Of a stretch of 64,000 bases of DNA, positions 11,101-19,902 are shown piece by piece. Every line of letters begins with the position of its first letter. The first letter of the stretch is position 1. The notes below the pieces were generated by a model that saw only the letters and a list, made by a program, of their open reading frames with translations, searched no databases and had not been told where the DNA came from. The position numbers and the translations under genes are program-made. The DNA is from Morinoia aosen. Its lineage: Eukaryota > Arthropoda > Malacostraca > Amphipoda > Talitridae. The DNA lies in the NCBI GenBank assembly GCA_030386875.1, contig CM059576.1:16868058-16932057 (forward strand), given 5' to 3'.

Positions 11101-12153
11101 CTTAACATCAGAAGGTCTCAGCTCGGGTCTTGACTTAGCTGGTATTTTAGAGTAGGTGGCCATTGAAAGGATAGACCTGGCAGCACCTGTATCTACCTCC
11201 ATCTCTAATGGCACACCATTTAGTAACAATTTTATTTTGATTGGGGGTTTCATTTCCTCGGCTAAAGCAAAAATGTCCCCATAACATTCTGGATTGGGGG
11301 CTGGGTAGTCTGCACTGGTTCCATTGCTAGTTCCATTAGGGTTAGGGTGGTTTTCCCTCCCCCTTTTTTCATGCATAGCATGCACAAAATTATTTTTGTT
11401 GCCTTCATCAGATTTCTGATTTTTCAATTTATAGCAACATTTCTTAAGATGGCCTTTTTGGCCACAACCATGACAAACACTGTCTTTATAGGGGCAATCT
11501 CTACGCCAGTGCAGATTACCACAGCCGCTGCATGCTGATTTGGGGTTAGCTTGAGCCTGAGTTTTGCCCGGAGGCTTAATAGCAGTTTGCTTAACTCTGC
11601 TCTGGCCTACATTTAGAATTGAATTTGGTTGCCTCAACCCCACTGTTTCTCTCAGTGTGGTTTCTTTAGCAGTAGCTAGATCCATGGCCTTTTGCCATGT
11701 CAGGCCAGCCTCATTTAGCAAGCAATTTTGAATTTCATTACTGGACACACCCAAAATGAAACGATCCAGCAGGGTCTCTTCTAGCACTTCCTGTTTGAAA
11801 TTACAGGTATTAGAAAGTGCTTTCAAGCTAGCCACAAAATCAGCAATGCTTTCCCCTTGTCTCTGGTTCCGCTTATGGAACCTAAATCTCTCAAAGATCT
11901 GGTTTCTTGTTGGCTTAAAATGCCGTCTCAACGCTTCCACAATCTCGTCATAAGTAGCATCAAGGACTTTCTTTGGAGACACAAGGTCCCTGATCAACCT
12001 AGCAATTTTAGGACCCACTAGTGAAATTAAGGTGGGGGCTTTTTTATTTTCCTCTATTTTGTTTATTAAAAAATAGCAGTGTAATCTAGTTTCATAGTCT
12101 CCAAATTCCTTCTCTACCGGATTAAATTCTCCTACTGAACCTATCAATGGCAT
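8137..12153 (-). CDS. Ty3/gypsy Gag-Pol polyprotein
   Basis: One uninterrupted 1338-residue frame. Gag occupies about residues 1-260 and has two zinc knuckles (CSGCG...HWRRDC at 208-220 and CHGCGQKGHLKKC at 227-239). Then come aspartic protease (DTG at 321-323), reverse transcriptase (KLDMSQAYAQL, Asp544; YLDD at 604-607), RNase H (VADSS, Asp753), integrase zinc domain (His973/His976, Cys1006/Cys1009) and integrase core (Asp1037 in HIDYAGP, Asp1091 in SDNATCF, Glu1127 in NGLAER; 35 residues between the last two). A C-terminal KTGPVSY...RRHQDQV segment is the usual GPY/F-type tail; no chromodomain is seen. Gag and Pol share a frame without a shift, as in many insect elements of the Mag/K02A2.6-like group. 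The ATG at 12153 lies about 210 bp inside the 5' LTR. All catalytic motifs are present, so it may be competent. Confidence 0.95.
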   Translation of the reverse strand: MPLIGSVGEFNPVEKEFGDYETRLHCYFLINKIEENKKAPTLISLVGPKIARLIRDLVSPKKVLDATYDEIVEALRRHFKPTRNQIFERFRFHKRNQRQGESIADFVASLKALSNTCNFKQEVLEETLLDRFILGVSSNEIQNCLLNEAGLTWQKAMDLATAKETTLRETVGLRQPNSILNVGQSRVKQTAIKPPGKTQAQANPKSACSGCGNLHWRRDCPYKDSVCHGCGQKGHLKKCCYKLKNQKSDEGNKNNFVHAMHEKRGRENHPNPNGTSNGTSADYPAPNPECYGDIFALAEEMKPPIKIKLLLNGVPLEMEVDTGAARSILSMATYSKIPAKSRPELRPSDVKLWTYGGAELLVCGEIRANIQRESSGMVPQLATIVVVDREGPALLGRDLIDFLGLTIVSNNVNKLITCPEELANKFPDLFQPGLGCFKGRKFKIEVDPAIPPKFCKARNVPYTLRPKVEAELDRLVQEGILTPVQYSRWAAAIVPVLKADQSIRICGDYKLTVNRATRLDTYPIPRVEDLFSGLAGGVIYSKLDMSQAYAQLPLDEDSKELTVINTHRGLFAYNRLSFGIASAPGIFQRAMEGLLQGLPGVFCYLDDVLVSATNEQEHNKRLYQVLSKLQESGLKLKIDKCQIGVPQVSYLGYQIDKDGLHPTAEKVAAIQKAPAPTNVTQLRAYLGLLNFYRKFLKSSATMLEPLNTLLRDKTPWKWDASQERAFQKSKQALLDSQTLVHFDPQKPIVVVADSSAYGVGAVLCHLIDGIERPAYFASRTLTATERNYSQTEKEALAMVFALRKFHCYLWGQDFTVVTDHKPLLGLFDPGRSIPPMASGRIQRWALLLQSYKFTLRHRSGVLLGTADALSRLPLTTPEEATPIPVEWTSLVNFLESAPVTSTHIRDSTLRDPVLSKVYKYCQVGWPSMVIGDPDLAPYTKRRDELSTQNGCVLWGARIIVPQALRQAIVDELHSGHAGSSRMKELARSYAWWPLLDKDLEETTKSCSECLSTRAAPTKAELHPWEWPAKPWHRIHIDYAGPMDGKYYLVIVDAHSKWVEIFPTSTTTSSETILCLKHTFATFGFPVTIVSDNATCFTSAEFQEFVKACGMRHITSAPYHPSTNGLAERMVQTFKKNIRKSTEPLRLALDRFLFNYRLTPHTTTGVTPAELMLGRKVRSRLDLLWPSETIASKVAQRQDAQKRYHPGSRAVDIPLESPVMVRQYTPGSPKWTPATTIEKTGPVSYKCQLKGGEVVRRHQDQVITCSNTIPEPLEQPTEETVVFPQPAQNSYPPPLTHEPDSETPDYPIPTQEARMHESPSASISRRSIRARKPVVRMDL

Positions 12154-12344
12154 ATTGAATTTTTAGTAAGTCAAACACACTGTAAAAAAAATTTTCACAG
12201 CACAAATAGTACAATCACTTGCTCAATTCTGAGATTATTCACTAGTCTAGCCAGTCTAGCAACACCAGTGAGCAGCACCACAACAATAAAAAAAATTATT
12301 GGGCAAATTTTATTTTCCCTCACTAGTCATTCCCAGTAGTTCTA

Positions 12345-12361
12345 TTAACACCTCGTCGCCA
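12345..12361 (-). other. Primer-binding-site candidate of the Ty3 element
   Basis: On the element strand the LTR end ...CCATAATA is followed after one base by TGGCGACGAGGTGTTAA. A TGG start next to the LTR is the expected tRNA 3'-end (CCA) complement. The tRNA species was not determined. Confidence 0.55.
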
Positions 12362-12362
12362 G

Positions 12363-12775
12363 TATTATGGAGTGGATAGCCCTACACAGGAGCACAGTAT
12401 AGGTTCCACATAGACACAACACAGTTATAGTGCTGACAATAATACACAATGCAATGACATCAATTTAGGTATAGTTCACTCACCTCTTGGATACCTTAGT
12501 TAACTTAATACTCAATTAGAAGTACTGTGGTTAGCAAGAGTAGAGCGGAGATAGACGGGAATATATAGAATAGGGTAGCATAGAATTAGTACATTAGTTT
12601 AGAAATTAAGAAGTTAGATACCAACCACAGTAGGTAATATTATGTACACACTCGGTCAACATTTACTTGTTGTCGAACCCGAGTTCATTGGTAGACTGAC
12701 TGCGAGTGTTGCTGTCTCGAGCGTTGCCAACTATTGGTCTCTCTAACTAGAACTTACACTACTCGCTATATTACA
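12363..12775 (-). repeat. 5' LTR of the Ty3 element
   Basis: An uninterrupted 413-bp copy. The outer end is ...attaca next to CGTAT; the inner end starts tattatgg. It should contain the promoter of the element. Confidence 0.92.
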
Positions 12776-12780
12776 CGTAT

Positions 12781-13589
12781 GTATCGGAAATTGATACTAA
12801 TTTCACAGTTATCTTTTCACTTGAAGACTTTTGTAAGTATAGTTAGACCTATGTGTAGAAGAGAACAAGAAAACTATCACTAGATGTACAAAACTATCAC
12901 ACTATCAAATTCCTAAGAACTTGAAAGTACATTAATTTCAGTTCGGACACCTCTATTGTATTTGATTGATGAACAATATTTAAAAACTGAACAACAGGTC
13001 AAGAAGGTGACCTGGGGATCAGGCACTGACGACAGTGCACCAGGTAAAACTTCTGATGTTGTTTGCAACTCAGAGTACGTATGCGAGAGGTGCCATCAAT
13101 GTAGAAAATTTCTGGATTAAGGAACAATATTGCAGTTTTAGATTAACAACAGGACGATCAAATTGCACAACTCTCGTGAGACCATATGTACTATGATATT
13201 GTGCATATGCAAAAACCACTTTGCATATTACATCTGTTGTAGTGTATATGCGTAAATGCGTAATTGCACATGTGATTTTGCATATGCACAAGACAATTTT
13301 TTGCATTGCATAACACGTTCTGCATATCTCTCTGAGTGCACATATGCAAGTTATGCATTGGCTCATCTCTACTTATAATATTGCCTGACAAAAGTCTACA
13401 TCAGTAAGAAAAACATGAAAGTGATCGCTAAGAAAAAAGTTCGTCACCTGCGGGATTCGAAGACCCACGATGTGAGTGTGAGAGCCTAGAACGCAAGGCA
13501 AAACGACCAGCGAACGACCAGCATTTCAACAGTACTTCATAACTTAGGTGAGCGCGGCGTTTGGCAGGGCGGATTACGAGGCTAGGAGA
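12781..13589. other. Non-coding, with TGCATATG-rich patch
   Basis: No gene seen. Between 13195 and 13360 the motifs TGCATA/TATGCA recur many times, with octamer-like ATGCAAA variants. A weak tRNA-like B-box (minus strand TTCGAATCCCGC) lies near 13450. Confidence 0.5.
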
Positions 13590-14095
13590 AGGCGGAGAAA
13601 CCTTGCTCTCTGTCATCCCCCAGGGAGCGTATGAGAGTTTTATTATACACTCAGAGTTGGAGAATAAATCGATCTTTATAATGAGACTAATTTCAAATTT
13701 TTAGGTGCAATACTTTAGAAATTATGACGAGTACAAAATGAGCCTTTGGAAAAATCGGTCGACCATTCAGAGGCTTGGAGAAACTTGCTCTTCATCTTCC
13801 TTCAGGGAGCGTATGACAGTTTTATTATACACTCAGAGTTGGAGAAATAATTGATCTTTATAATGAGACTAATTTCAAATTTTTAGGTGCAATAGTTTAG
13901 AAATTATGACGAGTACAAAATGAGAGTTATAGAGAAAATCGGCCGACCATTGACGGGCCACGAGAGGCCCTCTTCCTGCCCCCCACAGGGGCGTAAAAAA
14001 TTTTTGAATTACATAAATATGTTGTACTCGTCACGCCGATCAATTTGGTACTAATTTCAAGATTGTACGTCTTATAGTTTAGAAATTACCCTTTT
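13590..14095. repeat. 182-bp tandem repeat, three copies
   Basis: The phrase cagggagcgtatga starts at 13621 and recurs at 13803. The following ~120 bp (ttttattatacactcagagt ... tttagaaattatgacgag) are nearly the same in both copies. A third, diverged copy begins near 13986 (cacaggggcgt) and keeps tactaatttcaa and tagtttagaaatta. A looser relative may sit near 6070. Confidence 0.75.
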
Positions 14096-14461
14096 TGTCG
14101 GGTAACTCGGGAAGGATCTTAGATGGGTTCTCTAAAATGGCTAGCTGGTCACATTCTCTGCGAAAGGACCCACCGGTGGTCACTTACATTATTTTTTATA
14201 GTGCTGCCGACCCACTTGCAGTCACTAACATATTGTTTATTAATACTGAATGAAAGCTTTATAAAAGCCAGATCCAGTTAATGTTTGCCATGTTCAAAGT
14301 TGATTACCACAATTGAGTTGATTACCACACAATTAAATTTAAGTTTAATATTGAACTTCAGTTTAACCCATCGCAGTTAACGTGTTAATAACTCAAAAAG
14401 TTAACGTACAATTTCTCGTATTTGGTGCTTTTGACGTTTTTTTTAGTCGTCATTATTACGT

Positions 14462-14545
14462 CGTCACCTTTACAGTCAGCTCATAGATGGTGCCACGTAA
14501 TACCGTCACTTTTACAGTCCGCTCACAGATGGCGCCACTTGGTAC
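14462..14545 (+). promoter_or_regulatory. Two 42-bp direct repeats in the putative LINE 5' UTR
   Basis: cgtcac.tttacagtc.gctca (then .agatgg.gccac) occurs at 14462 and again at 14504. The second copy holds agatggcgcc, a YY1-like core as seen in other LINE promoters. The promoter role is an inference. Confidence 0.35.
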
Positions 14546-15024
14546 AGCTGCCGCAATCATGGAGCAGATGTAAACACAATTGTTTGTGACCTTTATGGAT
14601 TGCTTTGTTTGTTTTGTTTTTCGTTCCGAGCGGTGTGCACGTGTTTCTGGGTCCTCCGACGAATATTGTGGTGAATTAAAGTGAAGTTGCTAAAAAATGG
14701 TATAGTTTGTATATTCACGTGAGTAAAGTGTGTGACTTTGTATGGAGTGCTCGTGAGAGTAGTTTTTTGTTGCGTGAGAGTTGAGACTGAGCATTGGACT
14801 TTGGTGTGGTGACTTGCAATTTTTGACTGAGGTGTTTTGACTGGTAGTTAAGCTTTCTTTGCATATAAAGAGTATAGTGTTTGACATTGTAGAGAGTGAC
14901 TGTGAGTAGTAGGAAACGTTTTTGTTTCTTTTTTTTTTTGATAACTTGATTTTCAGTAGATTTGGTGAGTGAAGACTCCTTCTGCCTGTGAAATTTGTAC
15001 TGAGATAGAAGTCTGTGTCTGAGG

Positions 15025-16224
15025 ATGGCAAGAAATAGGACTGGTCGTAGGAAGGGAGGTGCAAGTGGAATGGATGAGGAGATTGAGTGCATGACTTGTA
15101 AAGAGTGGGTAGATATAGATGCATGCAAAGGTTTGAGAGAGATGAGTCGGAGGAAGTTGAATGATCTTGTGTTTACGTGCTGGAAATGTTTGAATGACGA
15201 GAGGAAGAAGTTGGAAGAGGAGGTTGAGAGATTGACAATTCTGATGGTTGCTTTAGAGGCTGATTTGAAGGATGAAAGGAAGTTGAATGAAGGAAAGAAT
15301 GAGAATGGTGCAAATGCAGTGAATGAAGAGGTAAATGGTGGTGGTGCAAGGAGTACAAATGAAGTGGATGATGGTGCAAGGAGTGCAAATGAAGTGGATG
15401 ATGGTGCAAGGAGTGCAAATGAAGTGGATGATGGTGGAAGGAGTGTGAATGCAATAAATGAAGTGAATGGTGGTGCAAATGTGCCAGATGAGAGTAGAAG
15501 GATGAATGAGCATGATGAAAGAAGTACGAATGGGAAGAGAGTGAAGGAGCAACCTGTTGATATGCCACATGAGGTGCAGGCGCCTGTAGTGGAAGTGAAT
15601 GTAAGGAAGATGGATGGAAAGAGTGATGTGAGTGGAAGAGTTGAACGAAAGAGTAGTATGAAAGGGAGAGTGAGACCTACGATTAGAATATGTGGTGACA
15701 GCATAGTGAAGAATGTGGATAGGTTTGTGAGTATGACTGACCGTAGTGGATGTACGAGCATGAGAGGAAAGGGAGTGAATGAGATTTGTAGGCATGCTGA
15801 GGAAGTGATAGATGGAATGGATGAAGGGATGGTTGTACTGCAAGGAGGTGGCAATGGATTGCTTGAATGTGGGAGAGAGCGTACGGTGAATGCAATTATG
15901 AATGTTGTTGAAAGGGCGCAAAAGAAGAATGTAAGAGTGGCTGTGACCAGTCTGCTGAGAAGGCCTGCATGTGGTGAGGAGTATGAAAGGGTGCGAAATG
16001 AGGTGAATAGGGAAGTGCATAAAAGGATCATGAGTATGAAAGCTGAGAGTATGAGAAAGCGTGAAATGGGTTCCAGCTTCCTTGATATGGATAACCTGAT
16101 CCAGAGTGGGTGTTTTCGTGGAGATGGAGTCCACCTTACTCAAGAAGGTGAGATGAAACTCTCCAGGAGATACATCCAGTGGATTGGGTGTACTCATATT
16201 GTAATGGAAGGTGGAACTGGATGA
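15025..16224 (+). CDS. LINE ORF1 protein: Cys-rich finger, coiled coil and SGNH hydrolase-like domain
   Basis: 399 residues. The N-terminus is basic, followed by a C-x2-C ... C-x2-C motif (ECMTCKEW ... FTCWKC, residues about 19-53) like a partial PHD-type finger. A charged coiled-coil-like stretch follows (DERKKLEEEVERL). Then come tandem ten-residue repeats (GARSANEVDD and variants, about residues 110-150). The C-terminal half has the block order of SGNH/GDSL hydrolases: GDS with Ser226, GGGN with Asn277, and DGVH with Asp367 and His370. Esterase-type ORF1 proteins are known in CR1 and related LINEs, where they are thought to help RNP formation or membrane/lipid contact. The ATG at 15025 follows a long untranslated stretch. 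Its TGA is followed at once by the ATG of ORF2, in the same frame. Confidence 0.85.
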   Translation: MARNRTGRRKGGASGMDEEIECMTCKEWVDIDACKGLREMSRRKLNDLVFTCWKCLNDERKKLEEEVERLTILMVALEADLKDERKLNEGKNENGANAVNEEVNGGGARSTNEVDDGARSANEVDDGARSANEVDDGGRSVNAINEVNGGANVPDESRRMNEHDERSTNGKRVKEQPVDMPHEVQAPVVEVNVRKMDGKSDVSGRVERKSSMKGRVRPTIRICGDSIVKNVDRFVSMTDRSGCTSMRGKGVNEICRHAEEVIDGMDEGMVVLQGGGNGLLECGRERTVNAIMNVVERAQKKNVRVAVTSLLRRPACGEEYERVRNEVNREVHKRIMSMKAESMRKREMGSSFLDMDNLIQSGCFRGDGVHLTQEGEMKLSRRYIQWIGCTHIVMEGGTG

Positions 16225-19200
16225 ATGGAAAGCTGTCAGAGCAAAAATGAAAAATGTTGTGAATTGTCCAATAGTGTTGTAAGGTTTGGATGTATAAATG
16301 TGCGTGGATGGAATGCAGGAAAGTTAAATGACCTTGTAGCAGAATTTGAGAATGGAGATTTGGATTGTGTTGGTGTAGTAGAGACCCAAATGCGTGATAG
16401 AGTGAGTTTAAAGTGTAAGGAGAGTAAGTACTACATGATTGGAAAAGGGCGTGTAAGATGGCAAAAAAGAGGTGGTGGAGTTGGTCTCATTGTAAAAAAT
16501 GCTCTAAATTGGAAATTAGAAGAAATTCCTGTTGGAAATGAACTTGAGAGTGAAGATCTGTTAGTAATAAAGTGTGAAAGAATGCATGCCAGAGAATGTG
16601 TTATTGTGGTTGTATGCTATATGACAACTGATGGTATTTTAGCTCATCAAGAGAATGTAAAAAAGTATGAAATATTAACAAGAATTGTGCAAGAGCATTG
16701 CAGATGCCCTCTGATTTTGATGGGTGATATGAATGGCCATGTTGGTATACTTGGTGAGCCTGTGAATGCAAATGGACAAAAATTGATTGATTTCTGTGAT
16801 GAGAATGAACTTGAGAACCTAAATGTAACAATAGGAAATGGCTTGCATACATGGCAAAGCAGGGAATGTAAAACTGCAATTGACTATATGATAGTGAATA
16901 GTAGAGCAAGAGAGTGTGTCAAAGAAATGTTTGTAGATGAAGATGATTTTGATATTGATAGTGACCATAAAATGCTTGTACTAGAATATAATTGGGGTGG
17001 AAAGGAGCCGATGCAGAAGGCCAGCAGAGTAAGAGAAAATTGGCGTATTAAAATGGCAAACTGGGAAGAATTTAGAAATGAATTGAGTAGATGTAACTGG
17101 AACAGATGTGGAAATGTAAATGACCTAAATAAGGAGATTGCAAGAATCTTGTATGATGTGGCAGAGCAAAAGATCGGTAGAATGAAATGCAGGAAAAGTA
17201 CAGGGAATGCTAGGTGGTTTACGAGTGAGATAAAGGAAGAACGAACGAGAAGGAAGACTTTAAATAAAAAACAACGCAGTATGAGGAAAATGTATGAAAG
17301 ACGCAGAATTACTGAGGATGAATGGCAGAGTGTATGGAATGAGTACAAGGACCAGCAGAAGAAAGTAAAGAGAATGATCAATGAGGCTAGGGTTAAAGAA
17401 GAGAGACACCAAGTTGAAAATCTAAGAAAGAAAGGTCTAGATGGAATAAAAGATTGGTATAGGTTTATACAAGGTAATGATAGAGGTAGTGAAGTTCAAG
17501 TTGATGAATTAGTAGTCAATGGTTGCAGTGTGCAAGATAGGATGCAAATGGTGAAAGCAGTTGAAGAATACTGGGAGGACATTGGTGGAATGAATGAGCA
17601 GGTTACAGATGATGAACCAATAAATTTTCTGATAGATGAACATGAACTGCAAATGGAAGACGAAATCACCTGTGAAGAGATTGTAAGTTTTTTGAAGAAA
17701 GTGAAAAATGGAAAGGCATGTGGCCCTGATAAGATACCATATGAGTTCTATAAATGTGGAGGAGAGAGTGTCGTCAGTATGTTGAAATGTTTATTTGATG
17801 AGATATGGAAGAGTGAAAGAGTACCGGATGACTGGAACAAGTGTAATGTAGTTCTGTTGCATAAGGGTGGACATAAGAGTATGAAAGAACTTAAAAATTA
17901 CAGACCAATTGCACTGGGTGACACCGTATGTAAGATCTTTTGTGGTATTTTGAATGAGAGAATGAAAAATTTAGTTGAGGAATTAGGAGTCCTGGGAGAA
18001 GAACAGAATGGTTTTAGGCAAGATAGACGGGGGGAGGATAATCTGTTTGTAGTGAGTGAAATAATTGAGCGAATGAAGAAGGATAACAAGAAGGTATATT
18101 TAGCATTCCTGGATATTGAAAAGGCGTATGACAGAGTGGATCGGGTTAGGCTGTTTGAAATTTTGAGAAAAGTTGGTTTTAGCAGAAAAATAGTGAACAT
18201 TGTACAGAGTCTGTATGAGAACACAAGTGCTATCTACAGGTTAGGAAATTTGGAAACAGGGCAAGTGAGGAGTGTTAGAGGAGTGAGACAGGGCTGTACT
18301 CTGTCCCCCCTGTTGTTTGGATTGTACACAGAAGAATTAGCAGTTCGACTGAGAGGGAGTGGTTTAGGACTGAAAGTTGGTAATGAGAGACTGAGCTGTT
18401 TGTTGTATGCTGATGATGTGGTTGTGGTTAGTGAATGTGGTCATGAACTACAAAGGATGCTTGACATTGTGAATGGATATAGTACAGATTTCAAGATGAA
18501 CTTTGGTGCCGATAAAAGTAAGGTCATGGTTATAAATAGTGATGAGACTGATAGAGACAGACTGTGGAATATTGGAGAAATCAGAATAGGTAGAACAAAA
18601 GAATACAAATATCTAGGTTGTATGATGAGTGAAGATGGATGTACTAGAACTAAAGGTGAGAAAGTGGCTAAAGCAATGCAGTGGAGTGGACGGTTAGGTA
18701 GTGTGGCCAGATACAGAGCAAACAAGTACGAATGTGTGAGAGGAATGTGGAAGTATGTTGCTGTACCTAGTGTCATGTATGGTATGAGTGCTCTTGCCTG
18801 GAATGGAAGTGATCTTGAAAAGCTGGATGTGATACAAAATAAGGTAGGACGTGTAGCATTGGGTGCTCCGAAATGGACAGCTACAGAGGCCATTAGAGGT
18901 GACCTAGGGTGGAGCCTATTTTCAGAAAGAATGATGAAAGCTGTGCTGAATTATAAGGTGAGAATTGAAAGAATGCAGAATAGCAGGTGGGTAAGGCGAA
19001 TCTTTGAATGGAATCTGAGTGTAAGCTATTGGGAGAAAGTATGTTGGGGGCATGCAAGGAAACTCAGTATGCAAAAGATTATTCATGTTAGAATTGGGAG
19101 ACCTGTGGATGACTGGAGTTTAATAAATGTAGGAGGTGTAGGGCCTGAGTGGGACTGCAAGGGGTGGAAGAAAGAGATTGAGAGACGAACAAAAGAGTAT

Positions 19201-19641
19201 GGATTGAATAAGTGGAAGCTTAGCATGATGCGCAAGCCTACACTTAACTGGTATATGAAAAAGAAAGCACCTAAGTTTGAGCTGTTCTATGATGGTAGTT
19301 TTGGAAGTCAACTCTTGTTTGCTGTGAGATGTAAGTCATTGAGTGTGAACAGACGTACATGGAGATGGAATGAGAATAATAACAGATTATGTCAGCAGTG
19401 TAATAGTGGAGTAGAGGAAACAATTGAGCATTTTGTGCTGGAATGTAGTAAGTATGAGCAAGAGAGAGAGAGTTTTATGAATGTGGTGTCTGAGCAGTAT
19501 GGAGAGAATGAGTGGAATGCCAGATGTGCTGAAGATGATTGCGGTATGAGCTGTCTTGCTGGATTGGATCAGGAGTGTAATGCGAGTATCACTGAGGCTA
19601 TAAAAGTGTTTCTTGTGCGTGCCTGGAGTAAGAGACAGTGA
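16225..19641 (+). CDS. LINE ORF2 protein: AP-like endonuclease and reverse transcriptase
   Basis: 1138 residues and uninterrupted. Endonuclease (about residues 10-255): INVRGWN, VVETQ, LMGDMNGHVG (Asp168, Asn170), IDYMIV, SDHKML (Asp247, His248). Reverse transcriptase (about 470-760): KACGPDKIP, NYRPIALGD, LDIEKAYDRV (Asp630), GVRQGCTLSPLLF, YADD at 728-731. The C-terminus carries a CCHC motif (Cys1056, Cys1059, His1069, Cys1074) of the C-x2-C...ET.EHF...C type shared by CR1/L2/Jockey-like LINEs. All catalytic residues are present, so the copy could be active. The product nicks the target and primes cDNA synthesis there. Clade placement within the CR1/L2/Daphne neighbourhood is uncertain. Confidence 0.92.
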   Translation: MESCQSKNEKCCELSNSVVRFGCINVRGWNAGKLNDLVAEFENGDLDCVGVVETQMRDRVSLKCKESKYYMIGKGRVRWQKRGGGVGLIVKNALNWKLEEIPVGNELESEDLLVIKCERMHARECVIVVVCYMTTDGILAHQENVKKYEILTRIVQEHCRCPLILMGDMNGHVGILGEPVNANGQKLIDFCDENELENLNVTIGNGLHTWQSRECKTAIDYMIVNSRARECVKEMFVDEDDFDIDSDHKMLVLEYNWGGKEPMQKASRVRENWRIKMANWEEFRNELSRCNWNRCGNVNDLNKEIARILYDVAEQKIGRMKCRKSTGNARWFTSEIKEERTRRKTLNKKQRSMRKMYERRRITEDEWQSVWNEYKDQQKKVKRMINEARVKEERHQVENLRKKGLDGIKDWYRFIQGNDRGSEVQVDELVVNGCSVQDRMQMVKAVEEYWEDIGGMNEQVTDDEPINFLIDEHELQMEDEITCEEIVSFLKKVKNGKACGPDKIPYEFYKCGGESVVSMLKCLFDEIWKSERVPDDWNKCNVVLLHKGGHKSMKELKNYRPIALGDTVCKIFCGILNERMKNLVEELGVLGEEQNGFRQDRRGEDNLFVVSEIIERMKKDNKKVYLAFLDIEKAYDRVDRVRLFEILRKVGFSRKIVNIVQSLYENTSAIYRLGNLETGQVRSVRGVRQGCTLSPLLFGLYTEELAVRLRGSGLGLKVGNERLSCLLYADDVVVVSECGHELQRMLDIVNGYSTDFKMNFGADKSKVMVINSDETDRDRLWNIGEIRIGRTKEYKYLGCMMSEDGCTRTKGEKVAKAMQWSGRLGSVARYRANKYECVRGMWKYVAVPSVMYGMSALAWNGSDLEKLDVIQNKVGRVALGAPKWTATEAIRGDLGWSLFSERMMKAVLNYKVRIERMQNSRWVRRIFEWNLSVSYWEKVCWGHARKLSMQKIIHVRIGRPVDDWSLINVGGVGPEWDCKGWKKEIERRTKEYGLNKWKLSMMRKPTLNWYMKKKAPKFELFYDGSFGSQLLFAVRCKSLSVNRRTWRWNENNNRLCQQCNSGVEETIEHFVLECSKYEQERESFMNVVSEQYGENEWNARCAEDDCGMSCLAGLDQECNASITEAIKVFLVRAWSKRQ

Positions 19642-19853
19642 CTGGAATGAGCCAGTCTGGTAGAATGGGCTGTAATGACCCAATGTGCCGGGGGATGGTG
19701 TTTTGACACACTGGCTGTCCCGGTGATGCCTTCCAATGGAGGCTTGTGACAAGGATCGTAGATCCTGAGTAGTTTAGTGGACAAGTCTGGTACCAGGCGC
19801 TGAACTCTTTGTGTGAAAATTTTGGAGGGAATTGTAGGCCGTTACAAAGGCCC

Positions 19854-19887
19854 CGACACTGTCGGCCCTCAAGTTCAAGTTCAAGTT
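19854..19887 (+). terminator. LINE 3' end: hairpin plus hexamer tail
   Basis: ccgac-act-gtcgg forms a perfect 5-bp stem, followed by ccctcaagttcaagttcaag and a final tt. Such a stem-loop plus short tandem tail is the usual template recognised by CR1/L2-type reverse transcriptase. Confidence 0.65.
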
Positions 19888-19902
19888 GCTTTCAACCTAT
19901 AT

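Larger units (their letters stand above)
6562..12775 (-). mobile_element. Ty3/gypsy LTR retrotransposon, nearly intact
   Basis: The element reads on the minus strand. Its LTRs are 12363-12775 (5' LTR) and 6562-8072 (3' LTR, split by a later 1.1-kb insertion). The LTRs read TGTAAT...ATAATA on the element strand. CGTAT flanks both ends (6557-6561 and 12776-12780) as a 5-bp target duplication. Between the LTRs are a primer-site candidate, a single gag-pol frame (8137-12153) and a polypurine tract next to the 3' LTR. By eye the LTRs differ at only two positions, so the insertion is recent. There is no envelope frame. Confidence 0.93.
14400..19887 (+). mobile_element. Non-LTR retrotransposon (CR1/L2-like LINE), apparently full length
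   Basis: Two adjacent frames (15025-16224 and 16225-19641) encode an SGNH-type ORF1 and an endonuclease-reverse transcriptase ORF2. The 3' UTR (19642-19887) ends with a hairpin (ccgac-act-gtcgg, about 19854-19866) and three copies of the hexamer caagtt. Short tandem tails of this kind are typical of the CR1/L2 side of the LINE tree. The 5' limit is not defined; the 14462-14545 direct repeat is a plausible part of the 5' UTR. No target duplication was identified. Confidence 0.85.

Noticed and set aside
13430..13470. Second tRNA-like B-box on the minus strand
   Set aside because: The T-loop-like motif is imperfect and no cloverleaf can be drawn.
15173..16197. Long minus-strand frames (up to 438 codons) opposite LINE ORF1
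   Set aside because: Antisense shadows of a gene whose sense strand is poor in T and C; Ser/His/Thr-rich low-complexity translations with no motifs.
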